A DNA stretch of 31,124 nt from JAYUHK01 sp043767025. GTDB lineage: Bacteria; Bacteroidota; Bacteroidia; Chitinophagales; Saprospiraceae. A program made the position numbers and the translations under genes. The notes below the pieces were generated by a model. That model saw only the letters and a program-made list of their open reading frames with translations, did not search any database and was not told the DNA's origin. Below, one piece after another: positions 1-8,299 of this stretch (positions are counted from its first letter, which is position 1; the number at the start of each line of letters is the position of its first letter). Where the stretch lies: the NCBI GenBank assembly GCA_043767025.1, contig JAYUHK010000223.1, forward strand, positions 1 to 31,124, in the 5' to 3' direction.

Positions 1-39
1 TTAGGAATAGAAGCGAAAGCAAATACGCAAATAAAATAA
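1..39 (+). CDS. possible C-terminal end of an upstream gene (partial)
   Basis: Reading frame 1 is open from the window edge and ends in TAA at 37-39, giving a 12-residue tail ending ...ANTQIK. It abuts the open frame of the restriction-endonuclease-like gene that begins at 35, which is the usual tight spacing of a modification methylase followed by its endonuclease. The tail is too short to identify; methyltransferase is only inferred from the neighbour. Confidence 0.3.
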   Translation, partial: LGIEAKANTQIK

Positions 40-217
40 AAATCTTTGGTTTTTAACAGAAGAACGACCGAAAAAAGAAGTTTTACAAACGATATTTAAA
101 AAGTTTGCCAAAGATTACGGCTTTGCCGTTTTCATTGATACTTTACGCATTTTTCCGATTTTAGAGGATAATAAATTTACTTTCACTTATGAGGTTACGG
201 GCTTCCGTTGTAACAAA
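35..217 (+). pseudogene. 5' part of the endonuclease-like gene without a start codon
   Basis: The reading frame of the gene at 218 is open upstream to the TAA at 32-34 and its 61 codons look like protein: it starts N-K-N-L-W-F-L-T-E-E-R-P and includes F-A-V-F-I-D-T-L-R and the segment T-Y-E-V-T-G-F. No ATG, GTG or TTG lies in frame before 218. The bases at 33-49 equal a sequence that would read ATG AAA AAT CTT TGG if one G were restored after the AT at 36-37. I infer that a single-base deletion removed the original start, or that the assembly has an error there. The segment precedes the nuclease core, so loss of it would shorten the fold. Confidence 0.45.
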
Positions 218-1420
218 GTGGATAAGGTTTACATAAAAACCGTGTCAGGAAATTCAAGTTTTACAGACTTTCTAATTTTTTATCAAAAAGATGAACCGAC
301 TTTGAAAAACGAGCCAATTTATGCGATAGAAGAAACTAAAACAGACGACAAGGAAAGTAGAAATACAGGCGTTTATCAACGTTGTAGTAAGTTCGTTTTC
401 ATACAAAGCTACTATCCGAATGTGCAAAAGGTAATGTTGTATAATCTGCAAATTAGCCAGAAAGAAACACCAACCTCAACCTACATTTTTGGCACAAGAT
501 TACTTTTGACTTTGGGCGTTGAAATTTTAGGTAAAAATCTTGACAATCAAATATTTACACCTTTCAAAACTATTGATGAAATCATAGATTTGAAGAATGA
601 GATGCGAAAGGCACCAACAGGAAATGTGCCTATCTTGCTAACAAAATCAAAAACTAAAATTGAGATTTCGGGTAGGCTTTTTAAAAGTAGTGGACTTTCA
701 CACGACCCAAATATAGGTGCTTTGAGCATCATTTGTGCGGTTTTACGGCAACTTGGTTGGAAACAAAAAATTGAAATTACACAGCATGGACTTTCGCAAG
801 AACACGTTGGCAAGACCAATAAATTTATCCAAATTGCTAACAAATTGAATATTTCTTTGGCAAACTTGACAGTTCCAAAGGCAGAAATGAATAACGATTA
901 TTGGAAATATGACACAGACGGAGAGAAATTAGGAACGATTTTTATTCATTTGGTCGTAGAGAACTTCACACAAGGTTATTCTATTTTTGAAAACCATGCA
1001 GGTTGTGAAAAAGGATATTTCATAACAAAAAGTGGCGACCATATTCCACTTGAAAAATATAAGGACAGAGAGAAATATAAAGACGGCGACAAGGAACAAA
1101 TCATACATATTCCAGACTTAATTTTAATTGATTTTGGGCGTAGTGAAGTGATAAACGTGGAGGGTAAAAAGTACAAGTTCCGACAAAATGGCATTGACGA
1201 ACTCAATAATTACGACTATATCGAGAAAAATTACATTTTGAAACACTATCCAAAATTCAAGATTTTACGGACACTAGTTTTGTATGGAAGTACCGAAGAA
1301 AAAATCATTGCGATTGAAATCGGCTTTTTACTCAACGAAAACGGGCAACTAATTTTGGGTGTAAAAGCCCCCAAATTATTCAAGGACGCAATAAAAAACT
1401 TATTAGACTTTTGGAATTGA
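218..1420 (+). CDS. PD-(D/E)XK nuclease, probable type II restriction endonuclease
   Basis: A 400-residue protein if started at GTG 218, the first standard start in frame; the coding signal clearly continues upstream to 35. The visible nuclease signature is D17 in F-T-D-F-L-I-F followed by I-E-E-T-K with E39 and K41, the spaced D...ExK arrangement of PD-(D/E)XK enzymes, where these residues bind the metal and cut DNA. No transmembrane segment or signal peptide is seen. The possible methylase tail just upstream and the visibly higher AT content than metF next door fit an acquired restriction-modification locus. I do not recognise the specificity. A different frame stays open past the stop (1413-1487) with protein-like content, so both ends look damaged and the enzyme may be inactive. 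Nuclease family fairly likely; restriction role inferred. Confidence 0.62.
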   Translation: MDKVYIKTVSGNSSFTDFLIFYQKDEPTLKNEPIYAIEETKTDDKESRNTGVYQRCSKFVFIQSYYPNVQKVMLYNLQISQKETPTSTYIFGTRLLLTLGVEILGKNLDNQIFTPFKTIDEIIDLKNEMRKAPTGNVPILLTKSKTKIEISGRLFKSSGLSHDPNIGALSIICAVLRQLGWKQKIEITQHGLSQEHVGKTNKFIQIANKLNISLANLTVPKAEMNNDYWKYDTDGEKLGTIFIHLVVENFTQGYSIFENHAGCEKGYFITKSGDHIPLEKYKDREKYKDGDKEQIIHIPDLILIDFGRSEVINVEGKKYKFRQNGIDELNNYDYIEKNYILKHYPKFKILRTLVLYGSTEEKIIAIEIGFLLNENGQLILGVKAPKLFKDAIKNLLDFWN

Positions 1421-1487
1421 AGAAGTCGAACACGAAAAAAAACGGCAGATAACAGAGTATTGGCAAAAAAGAGGCAGAAGAAAGTAA
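1413..1487 (+). pseudogene. frame-shifted C-terminal tail of the endonuclease-like gene
   Basis: Directly at the end of the 218-1420 frame, the next frame reads G-I-E-E-V-E-H-E-K-K-R-Q-I-T-E-Y-W-Q-K-R-G-R-R-K and stops with TAA at 1485-1487. Its charged, helix-forming composition looks like a genuine protein end rather than random sequence. It could be the original C-terminus separated by a one-base slip around 1410-1415, or the tail of another lost gene. Too short to prove. Confidence 0.3.
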
Positions 1488-1637
1488 TTGAACATTTGAA
1501 ATTCTAATTCCCTTTCTTCGTCAAGCCCCAGATGAATATGGCTTTTTTCGCATCTTCGCCCCAGCTTTTTTAACGCCAAAAAACTATTCTGATTATTTTT
1601 TGTTTCAAAAGTATTGGATAAAAATTTAAAAAATTAG

Positions 1638-2591
1638 ATGAAAGTAACGCAATATTTTGAGAAATCCGCAGGAAAAACATTGATTTCTTTTGAGGTGCTG
1701 CCGCCTCTGAAAGGCGGAAGTATGCAGGCTATTTTTGATACACTTGACCCTTTGATGGAGTTCAAGCCGCCGTTTATTGACGTCACTTACCACCGTGAGG
1801 AGTACGTTTACAAAAAGCGTCCGAGTGGATACTACGAAAAAACTGCCATTCGCAAGCGTCCGGGAACGGTCGGAATTTGCGCCGCCATTATGCATCGCTA
1901 CGGCGCAGACGCTGTGCCACACTTGATTTGTGGTGGATTCTCGAAAGAGGAAACCGAAAATGCGCTGATTGACCTCAATTTTTTGAACATCAAAAATGTG
2001 CTGGCTTTGCGCGGCGATGCGATGAAGTTTGAAGATAAATTCGTCGCTGACCCCAACGGCAACGAGTACGCATTGGACTTGGTGCGCCAAATTTCGGAAA
2101 TGAATCACGGGCAATACATGGACACCGAAATTACGAAAGGCGAAAAAACAGATTTTTGTATCGGAATATCTGGCTATCCCGAAAAGCACTTTGAGTCGCC
2201 GAACCTGAACACAGATTTGCTCTATGCAAAACAAAAAGTAGAAGCGGGCGCAGACTACATCGTGACGCAAATGTTTTTTGACAACAGTAAATATTTTGAC
2301 TATTTAGATGCTTGCAAAGCGGTTGGTATCAACGTCCCTGTGGTGCCGGGTCTCAAACCTATCACCAAACGCTACCAACTTACGTCTATTCCGCGCCATT
2401 TTTTCATCAATCTTCCAGAGGAATTGGTAAAAGCCGTGAACGCTGCCAAAGACGAACACATCAAGGAAGTCGGCATCGAGTGGTGTATCCAGCAGTCCAA
2501 AGAATTGAAAGCGAAAGGTGCGCCGTGCTTGCATTACTACACAATGGGCGACGCTATTACCATCAAAAAAATCGCCGAAGCGGTTTATTGA
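1638..2591 (+). CDS. metF: 5,10-methylenetetrahydrofolate reductase
   Basis: Reduces 5,10-methylene-THF to 5-methyl-THF with a flavin and NAD(P)H, supplying methyl groups for methionine synthesis in the cytosol. The 317-residue product has the full family length and opens with the S-F-E-V-L-P-P motif near residues 17-23, whose glutamate is the catalytic acid of MetF. It continues with the folate/FAD barrel elements D-V-T-Y-H, L-A-L-R-G-D, I-G-I-S-G-Y-P-E-K-H and D-Y-I-V-T-Q-M-F-F-D. The C-terminal half after residue 240 is the type seen in Bacteroidota. ATG 1638 is followed immediately by conserved sequence. It stands alone on the plus strand, ends in a hairpin terminator shared with convergent fabG, and is followed by no methionine gene. 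Identification is secure. Confidence 0.95.
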   Translation: MKVTQYFEKSAGKTLISFEVLPPLKGGSMQAIFDTLDPLMEFKPPFIDVTYHREEYVYKKRPSGYYEKTAIRKRPGTVGICAAIMHRYGADAVPHLICGGFSKEETENALIDLNFLNIKNVLALRGDAMKFEDKFVADPNGNEYALDLVRQISEMNHGQYMDTEITKGEKTDFCIGISGYPEKHFESPNLNTDLLYAKQKVEAGADYIVTQMFFDNSKYFDYLDACKAVGINVPVVPGLKPITKRYQLTSIPRHFFINLPEELVKAVNAAKDEHIKEVGIEWCIQQSKELKAKGAPCLHYYTMGDAITIKKIAEAVY

Positions 2592-2619
2592 TTAGAAAAA
2601 TGGTAAATACGACTTTTGT

Positions 2620-2649
2620 AAAAAAATACGCTTTTGGGCGTATTTTTTT
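2620..2649. terminator. bidirectional intrinsic terminator between metF and fabG
   Basis: An 11-bp perfect stem (2621-2631 with 2638-2648, core ATACGC/GCGTAT) closes a 6-base loop, with A-run on the left and T-run on the right, so it can end transcription from both sides. The right arm reaches into the last base of the fabG stop codon. Confidence 0.8.
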
Positions 2650-3397
2650 AACAATTCAGCGCGCCACAGACGCTCAATGTCTGTCCCGAAACGTATTGTG
2701 AAAGGTCTGAACCCAAGAAAACACAGGCGTTGGCAACTTCTTCGCCCGTCCCGAGCCGTCGAAGCGGAATACTATTGAGGAAAGCCTCCCGAGTTTTTTC
2801 GTCCAAAACGTGCGTCATGTCTGTTTCTATAAATCCCGGCGCAATGGCGTTGCATCGGATTCCGCGCGAACCTACTTCTTTGGCGATGGACTTTGTGAAA
2901 CCAAAAATTCCCGCTTTGGAAGCCGCATAATTGGCTTGTCCAGCATTGCCAAAGTCGCCGACTACCGAACTCATGTTGATGATAGAACCGCTTTTTTGGC
3001 GGAGCATGGTCTTCATAACGTGTTTGGTAAGGTTGAAAACTGACTTTAGATTGGTGTGCATCACTTCGTCCCATTGCTCCTCGCTCATTCGGAGCATCAG
3101 GTTGTCCCGTGTGATGCCCGCATTATTGACCAAAATATCCAAGCGACCAAAATCTGTAACTACTTGATTGATAAGGACTTCTGCCTCCGAAAACGAGCCT
3201 GCGTCGGAGCGATAGGCTTTCACACGAAGCCCTGCGGCAGTGAGTTCTGCGACTAATTTTTCGGCGCGCTCGCTGGAGCTTTCGGACACATAGCTGAACG
3301 CGACGGCAGCGCCTTCGGCTGCGAATTTGCGGACTATTGCCTCGCCGATTCCTCTCGAGCCACCCGTCACCAACGAAATTTTATTTTGTAACAACAT
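2648..3397 (-). CDS. fabG: 3-oxoacyl-ACP reductase FabG
   Basis: Short-chain dehydrogenase that reduces 3-oxoacyl-ACP with NADPH in fatty-acid elongation. The 249 residues show the nucleotide motif T-G-G-S-R-G-I-G (11-18), N-N-A-G (91-94) and the catalytic tetrad N116, S144, Y157 and K161 in Y-A-A-S-K, and the G-F-I-E-T-D-M segment typical of FabG. Length is that of the family. The C-terminus ends in C-G-A-L-N-C, an unusual but intact end. It lies 36 bp downstream of lolA on the same strand and may be cotranscribed, though a promoter-like element sits in the gap. Sub-family assignment rests on overall resemblance; SDRs with other substrates look similar. Confidence 0.9.
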   Translation of the reverse strand: MLLQNKISLVTGGSRGIGEAIVRKFAAEGAAVAFSYVSESSSERAEKLVAELTAAGLRVKAYRSDAGSFSEAEVLINQVVTDFGRLDILVNNAGITRDNLMLRMSEEQWDEVMHTNLKSVFNLTKHVMKTMLRQKSGSIINMSSVVGDFGNAGQANYAASKAGIFGFTKSIAKEVGSRGIRCNAIAPGFIETDMTHVLDEKTREAFLNSIPLRRLGTGEEVANACVFLGSDLSQYVSGQTLSVCGALNC

Positions 3398-3416
3398 AAA
3401 GAATTTATTTTGGGCG

Positions 3417-3423
3417 CAAAGTA
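3417..3423 (-). promoter_or_regulatory. possible -7 element upstream of fabG
   Basis: On the minus strand the sequence reads TACTTTGCGCCC, close to the Bacteroidota -7 consensus TAnnTTTG but with one base less between TA and TTTG. It lies 20 bp before the fabG ATG, inside the short lolA-fabG gap. No clear -33 element. Confidence 0.33.
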
Positions 3424-3433
3424 CGGATTCCTT

Positions 3434-4114
3434 TCAAATTCTCAAATCTTCTACATGAACTTTCGGAAATTTTGAGGCATCAAACATAAACACATTTTGC
3501 TCCAACTTATTGTTAGTCAGCAACTTATCCAATTTGAAAGTATATCTGCTTCCATCTTTATTAAATACTCGAAGGCTCACTATTTCGTTATTTTTAGCGT
3601 CCAAAGCGAGGCGGAGCTTGGCGTAATCCGCTTTGCGGTCTTTGGCTTTGAACTCGATGAGCTTTACTTTTTTTCCATTTTCGGAGTCCTCGCCTGCGAG
3701 TGCATAGAGCAATTTTCCGTTTTCGTACATACGCATCAAGGCGGTAGGAGAGAGCAGCGAGCCGTCTTTTTCGTCGGGGTCGTAATTGCTAATTTGGACT
3801 TCGTTATTTTTCTTTTGGTAAAACCAAACTGCCTTTCCGTCGCTGACAATCAACTGATTAGGCAGTTCCATGCGGTATTTTTCGGCGGCTTGGGTGAGTT
3901 TTCCGCGTTGAGTTTCTGGCTTGCTTTTTTCGGCGGCTTCTACCGAAAGCACGAAATCGGCTTGCATTGTTTTGTAGCCGTCATATTGTTTTTTTAGTTT
4001 GTCTAAAATTATTTTTGCTTTTGGGTCGGATTTTTCACTTTCAGAATTTTGGCAAAAGACAAAATTTTGAAGAAAAATAGATATAAAAGCAGTAAAAAAA
4101 AGTATTTTTTTCAT
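3434..4114 (-). CDS. lolA: LolA-like outer-membrane lipoprotein carrier
   Basis: Predicted periplasmic chaperone that carries lipoproteins from the inner to the outer membrane. I start it at ATG 4114 because a typical signal peptide begins there (M-K-K-I-L-F-F-T-A-F, ending near V-F-C-Q); the frame remains open for 24 further codons upstream without signal-like content. The mature part has the LolA pattern: helix with L-D-K-L-K-K-Q-Y and M-Q-A-D-F, then beta strands G-K-L-T-Q, Y-R-M-E-L-P, S-D-G-K-A-V-W-F-Y, and a C-terminal barrel half with L-R-L-A-L-D and K-L-D. Length 226 residues fits. LolB is usually absent in this phylum, so LolA is expected alone. Divergent from the porin downstream of it on the chromosome; fabG follows. 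Family assignment good, orthology with E. coli LolA less sure. Confidence 0.8.
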   Translation of the reverse strand: MKKILFFTAFISIFLQNFVFCQNSESEKSDPKAKIILDKLKKQYDGYKTMQADFVLSVEAAEKSKPETQRGKLTQAAEKYRMELPNQLIVSDGKAVWFYQKKNNEVQISNYDPDEKDGSLLSPTALMRMYENGKLLYALAGEDSENGKKVKLIEFKAKDRKADYAKLRLALDAKNNEIVSLRVFNKDGSRYTFKLDKLLTNNKLEQNVFMFDASKFPKVHVEDLRI

Positions 4115-4366
4115 AGATTTCAATAAATTATTTTCTTTCCAAACGCAATAACGGCGATAAAATTGTATTTTTTGAAGATAAATCAAAGTACTCCTTTTTG
4201 GTTGATTGGCAAAAATATTATTTCAAAAATGATTATCTTACAAAATTAAATTATGAATATATATTTTTTTTAATTTTTTTAATAAAAATCTGTATAAAAT
4301 ATAGATATTTGCAGAATAAAATTAGGTGTCTAACAACCAATCGCTGAAAACTAAAAACTATCAATT

Positions 4367-5698
4367 ATGCAAAATAAAAAACTAAAAATCGTCATTTTAT
4401 TCGCCGCTTTGGGCATTTTCAACGCCTACACTTACGCCCAACCAAGCGATTCAATCAAAAATGATAGGTTTTCGGTTCATTATCAAGCGACAATTATTAA
4501 TCAATTCAAGCCTTCATTCGCAGCAAAGTATTCTGGAATGAATAGTTTGGGTACGAATGAGGAGAGTCAAACGTCTATCACTTCCACGCTTTTTGCGGGC
4601 GCGAGGCTTTGGAAAGGCGCAAGTGTTTTCATCAATCCTGAAATAGCTGGTGGCTCTGGGTTGAGTGGTGCATTGGGCGTTGCCGCCGCTACCAACGGAG
4701 AAACTTTTAGAATTGGCGACCCTGCACCTCAAATTTATGTCGCCAGAATATTTTTTCGACAAATATTTTCGCTTGCGCAAAAAACCGACTACCAAGCAAC
4801 AGACTTTAACCAGTTGGGAGAGCATCTGCCTCAAAAATATCTTTCCTTCACCATCGGAAAAGTCGGAATCGTTGATTATTTCGACGACAACCAATACAGT
4901 CACGACCCGCGAACACAGTTTATGAGTTGGGCTTTGATGGCAAATGGTGCTTGGGATTATCCAGCCAACACCAGAGGCTATACGCCGAGTGTGGTTTTGG
5001 AGTATGTGTCGCCCGAACACGAACTCCGATACGGCTTTTCGTTGGTGCCGATGACCGCCAACGGTAGCAGCATGAATTGGAACTTTGCCGACGCACATTC
5101 GCAGACTGTAGAATATACGCACCGCCACAAAATTAGACACCAAGAAGGTGCAATCCGTCTTTTAGCGTTTCGCACTATGACCAACATGGGAAATTATCGA
5201 AAAAGTATAGACCTCAATCCCATCAATCCAATTATAGAAAATACCCGACAAAAGGGCAATTATAAATATGGCTTTGCAGTCAATGCCGAGCAAGATATTA
5301 GCAAAGATTTGGGGTTATTTTTTAGGGCAAGTTGGAACAATGGAGCGACCGAAACTTGGGCATTTACGGAAATAGACCGAAGCGTAAGTGCTGGACTTTC
5401 TTGGACGGGACAGCATTGGAAGAGAGCCAACGACAACGTTGGGCTGGCTTTCGTGAGTTCGGGGCTTTCGAAGCCTCATAGGAGCTACTTGGCTGCAGGC
5501 GGCAAAGGTTTTATTTTGGGCGACGGCGGACTGAATTATGCGCCCGAATACTTGACAGAAGCGTATTATTCGGCAGAGTTGGTCAAAAAATACGTCTATT
5601 TGTCGGGAACTTACCAACTGGTAGTGAATCCCGGCTACAACAAAGACAGGCAAGGACCTGTGAGTGTGTTTTCGCTTCGGCTCAACGCCAGAATATAA
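4367..5698 (+). CDS. OprB-like carbohydrate porin
   Basis: Outer-membrane beta-barrel expected to admit sugars. The 443-residue product starts with a signal peptide ending A-Y-T-Y-A-Q (about residue 25). The segment H-Y-Q-A-T-I-I-N-Q-F-K-P-S-F and the Y-S-G-M-N-S-L stretch resemble the start of carbohydrate-selective porins (OprB family), followed by alternating amphipathic strands such as S-V-F-I-N-P-E-I-A-G-G and L-S-F-T-I-G-K, and Y-V-Y-L-S-G-T-Y-Q-L-V-V-N-P-G-Y near the end. It terminates in L-N-A-R-I. It is a single-gene unit preceded by a very AT-rich 250-bp region and followed after 21 bp by a copy of the dispersed repeat. Substrate cannot be told from sequence. Confidence 0.8.
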   Translation: MQNKKLKIVILFAALGIFNAYTYAQPSDSIKNDRFSVHYQATIINQFKPSFAAKYSGMNSLGTNEESQTSITSTLFAGARLWKGASVFINPEIAGGSGLSGALGVAAATNGETFRIGDPAPQIYVARIFFRQIFSLAQKTDYQATDFNQLGEHLPQKYLSFTIGKVGIVDYFDDNQYSHDPRTQFMSWALMANGAWDYPANTRGYTPSVVLEYVSPEHELRYGFSLVPMTANGSSMNWNFADAHSQTVEYTHRHKIRHQEGAIRLLAFRTMTNMGNYRKSIDLNPINPIIENTRQKGNYKYGFAVNAEQDISKDLGLFFRASWNNGATETWAFTEIDRSVSAGLSWTGQHWKRANDNVGLAFVSSGLSKPHRSYLAAGGKGFILGDGGLNYAPEYLTEAYYSAELVKKYVYLSGTYQLVVNPGYNKDRQGPVSVFSLRLNARI

Positions 5699-5719
5699 TT
5701 TTACTTGGACTAAATAGTT

Positions 5720-5811
5720 ATGGGTTTTTAATTTTGAGTCCTCATAAACTATTGAAAATCAACGAATTATGTCGGATATTAAATGCCGTCTATTTAGGTA
5801 CAGGAACTTAA
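5720..5811 (+). repeat. dispersed intergenic repeat, copy A (92 bp)
   Basis: First of three related elements (others at 9745-9850 and 25585-25683). It starts ATGGGTTTTT and ends AGGAACTTAA, degenerate forms of the inverted ends seen in copy B. It has a single TTTTTA unit, followed by an 87-bp block that aligns to copy B without gaps at 75 of 87 positions by eye. It lies 21 bp behind the porin stop codon. Confidence 0.85.
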
Positions 5812-5990
5812 AAAATACAGTACAGCCTCTTTTGAGTAGGCGTACGTTATTTGAGATTGTGTTTCCAATTTCGATGCTGCCAACGATTCGGCAAAAAATT
5901 AAAATTTAAACTATTTAGCAAAAAAAACCCGAAAAAACTTATTTTTAGATACTATTTTCGATTAATTTGCATCTTTTTAAACCTTATTTT

Positions 5991-6464
5991 ATGCAGCCAA
6001 TAGAAACATTGCTGAGCAATTACGGCTCGAGCCACCAAAATACTACCAACAAACTCATACACTGGCTTTGTGTTCCAGCTATTATGTTCAGCTTGTTGGG
6101 CATTTTATACGCTGCGCCATTTCCTTTTTTTGCACAAAAAACTTGGTATTTCAACTGGGCGGCGGTTGTGTTGGCTGCTGCGTTGGTCTATTATTTTAGG
6201 CTTTCCAGACCGATGTTTTTTGGTTTTTTATTGATAGGAATTTTGACATTGCTCGGCAATCACGCGCTCGCTTTGTCGGTCGGCGATGGCAGAAATATGG
6301 TTAATTATTCACTTTCAATATTTGCTTTGGCGTGGGTTGGGCAGTTCATTGGACACAAAATAGAAGGCAAAAAACCATCTTTTTTGGAGGACATCCAGTA
6401 TTTGTTGATAGGTCCGGCTTGGCTGATGCAGTTTATTTTCAAAAAAATAGGCGTAAAATATTAG
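5991..6464 (+). CDS. Mpo1-like (DUF962) membrane protein
   Basis: The family includes yeast Mpo1, an iron-dependent dioxygenase that alpha-oxidises 2-hydroxy fatty acids. Visible family hallmarks are H-Q-N-T-T-N-K-L-I-H (H15, H24), a P-A-I segment, G-N-H (H91) and G-H-K-I-E-G-K-K-P (H122), i.e. the four histidines expected to bind iron, and about four hydrophobic segments (27-44, 55-69, 74-90, 104-121). I chose ATG 5991 (157 residues); the frame is open 24 bp further to a TTG, but that extension adds nothing conserved. A promoter-like TTAATTTGCA lies at 5962-5971. Neighbours suggest no pathway. The family call is good; whether it oxidises lipids in this organism is unknown. Confidence 0.78.
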   Translation: MQPIETLLSNYGSSHQNTTNKLIHWLCVPAIMFSLLGILYAAPFPFFAQKTWYFNWAAVVLAAALVYYFRLSRPMFFGFLLIGILTLLGNHALALSVGDGRNMVNYSLSIFALAWVGQFIGHKIEGKKPSFLEDIQYLLIGPAWLMQFIFKKIGVKY

Positions 6465-6571
6465 ACTTGCAGTAAATTTCTTTATTACCATATTATATTT
6501 TGAAATAAAGTAAAAATAAATTTTTAATAGCTATAAATTTTCTTTCAACCAATTTTAAATAGAAACAATTA

Positions 6572-8197
6572 ATGTCTGATGCAATTTTTCAAACCCCAAA
6601 AGCTATCAATGAACCTATCTTAAACTATGCCCCCAACTCGAAGGAGCGAGCGACGCTTCAGCAAACGCTTTCGGAGCTAAAAGCCAAAAAAATTGAAATT
6701 CCGATGGTAATTGGTGGCAAAAATATCACTACCGACCATCGAGTTTCGATACATCCACCGCACGAACATCAGCACACGTTGGGATTTTTTCACAAAGGCG
6801 ACAAAACACACGTCCAAGCTGCCATCAACGCCGCTCTCGCCGCCAAACACGACTGGGAAAAAATGCCTTTTGCAGACCGTGCCGCCATTTTCTTGAAAGC
6901 TGCCGACCTGCTCGCGGGACCTTACCGCGCCCGAATGAACGCAGCGACGATGCTCGGTCAGTCCAAAAATGTATATCAAGCCGAAATAGATGCCGCTTGC
7001 GAATTAGCGGATTTTTTGAGGTTTAATTGTCAGTTTGCCACCGAAATCCATGCTCAACAACCCGTTAGTTCGCCGCTTTTGTGGAATAGATTGGATTATC
7101 GCCCTCTCGAAGGCTTTGTTTTCGCACTTACGCCGTTCAATTTTACAGCAATAGCCGCCAATCTTTGTGCTGCGCCTGCGCTCATGGGCAATACGATAGT
7201 TTGGAAACCCTCCGATTTTCAAGCATATTCTGCGCAAGTTATCATGGATTTGTTCCATGAAGCAGGTCTGCCCGACGGCGTGATTAATCTGATATTCACG
7301 GACGGACCAGAAGCTGGCGATATAATTTTTAAACACCCCGATTTTGCGGGTTTGCATTTTACAGGAAGCACCAAAGTTTTTCAAAATTTATGGAAAACAA
7401 TCGGTGAAAATATAGCTACCTACAAAACATATCCTCGAATCGTGGGCGAAACAGGTGGCAAAGATTTTGTCATCGCACACTATTCCGCAGATGCGAAAGC
7501 AGTGGCGGTAGGGCTTTCTCGAGGTGCATTTGAGTATCAAGGGCAAAAATGTTCGGCAGCGTCGCGGGCGTATATTCCGACCAATCTTTGGGCTGATGTC
7601 AAAAAATATTTGATTCAAGATTTAGCGGATTTCAAAATGGGCAGCACCGAAGATTTTTCTTGTTTCGTCAATGCCGTTATTTCGGAGCAAAGTTTTGACA
7701 AATTAAAAAAATACATCGACGAAGCAAAAAATAATCCAGAAGTGGAAATTATTGCAGGAGGAAATTGTGACAAATCGGTTGGATATTTTGTGGAGCCGAC
7801 TATTATTGTAGCCAAAAATCCAAAATACATCACAATGTGCGAGGAGCTGTTTGGTCCCGTCCTGACTATCTATGTTTACGACGAACACCATTGGCACGAC
7901 GCGCTGAAAATGGTAGATGAAACTTCGCCTTATGCACTTACTGGAGCAATATTTTCTCGTGACCGCGCCGCCATCAACGAAGCAACTACACGGCTGAAAC
8001 ACGCTGCGGGCAACCTTTATATCAACGACAAGCCGACGGGCGCAGTCGTCGGGCAGCAACCGTTTGGGGGAGCGCGCGCCAGTGGCACCAACGACAAAGC
8101 AGGCTCTGTGTTCAATCTTTTGCGTTGGGTTTCGCCGCGAACTATCAAGGAAAACTTTGTGTCGCCGACGGATTTTCGCTATCCATTTTTGGGATAA
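6572..8197 (+). CDS. pruA: L-glutamate gamma-semialdehyde (1-pyrroline-5-carboxylate) dehydrogenase
   Basis: Second step of proline catabolism: oxidises glutamate semialdehyde to glutamate with NAD. The 541-residue length and layout match the stand-alone P5CDH class found in eukaryotes and Bacteroidota. Aldehyde dehydrogenase landmarks are N190 in T-P-F-N, K212 in W-K-P-S, F-T-G-S at 263-266, E293 in G-E-T-G-G-K, the nucleophile C327 in Q-G-Q-K-C-S-A-A-S-R, and E-E-L-F-G-P further on. ATG 6572 follows a 107-bp AT-rich gap. No proline dehydrogenase gene lies in the window, so the two steps are not clustered here. Identification is secure. Confidence 0.93.
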   Translation: MSDAIFQTPKAINEPILNYAPNSKERATLQQTLSELKAKKIEIPMVIGGKNITTDHRVSIHPPHEHQHTLGFFHKGDKTHVQAAINAALAAKHDWEKMPFADRAAIFLKAADLLAGPYRARMNAATMLGQSKNVYQAEIDAACELADFLRFNCQFATEIHAQQPVSSPLLWNRLDYRPLEGFVFALTPFNFTAIAANLCAAPALMGNTIVWKPSDFQAYSAQVIMDLFHEAGLPDGVINLIFTDGPEAGDIIFKHPDFAGLHFTGSTKVFQNLWKTIGENIATYKTYPRIVGETGGKDFVIAHYSADAKAVAVGLSRGAFEYQGQKCSAASRAYIPTNLWADVKKYLIQDLADFKMGSTEDFSCFVNAVISEQSFDKLKKYIDEAKNNPEVEIIAGGNCDKSVGYFVEPTIIVAKNPKYITMCEELFGPVLTIYVYDEHHWHDALKMVDETSPYALTGAIFSRDRAAINEATTRLKHAAGNLYINDKPTGAVVGQQPFGGARASGTNDKAGSVFNLLRWVSPRTIKENFVSPTDFRYPFLG

Positions 8198-8299
8198 AAA
8201 AATAGTCTTAAATAATTTTTGAACTTCTACCAATTTTTTATAGCTTTACGCAATTATTCTACTATAAAATCGTATTTTCACAAAATTAATTATTTAAAA

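Noticed and set aside
1626..2270. Minus-strand open frame of 214 codons
   Set aside because: Antisense to metF with no recognisable motifs; a frame artefact of the GC-rich metF codons.
2648..2649. fabG overlapping the terminator as a frame error
   Set aside because: The stop codon lies at the edge of the stem of a shared terminator, a normal arrangement for convergent genes; the FabG C-terminus is complete.
4200..4366. Porin promoter, GATATTTGCAG near 4306-4316
   Set aside because: It lacks the TA pair at the correct spacing of TAnnTTTG; the AT-rich region probably has the promoter, but I cannot place it.
6465..6571. Possible hairpin CTTTATT/AATAAAG downstream of the DUF962 gene
   Set aside because: Only a 7-bp AT-rich stem with a long loop and no GC core; not convincing as a terminator.
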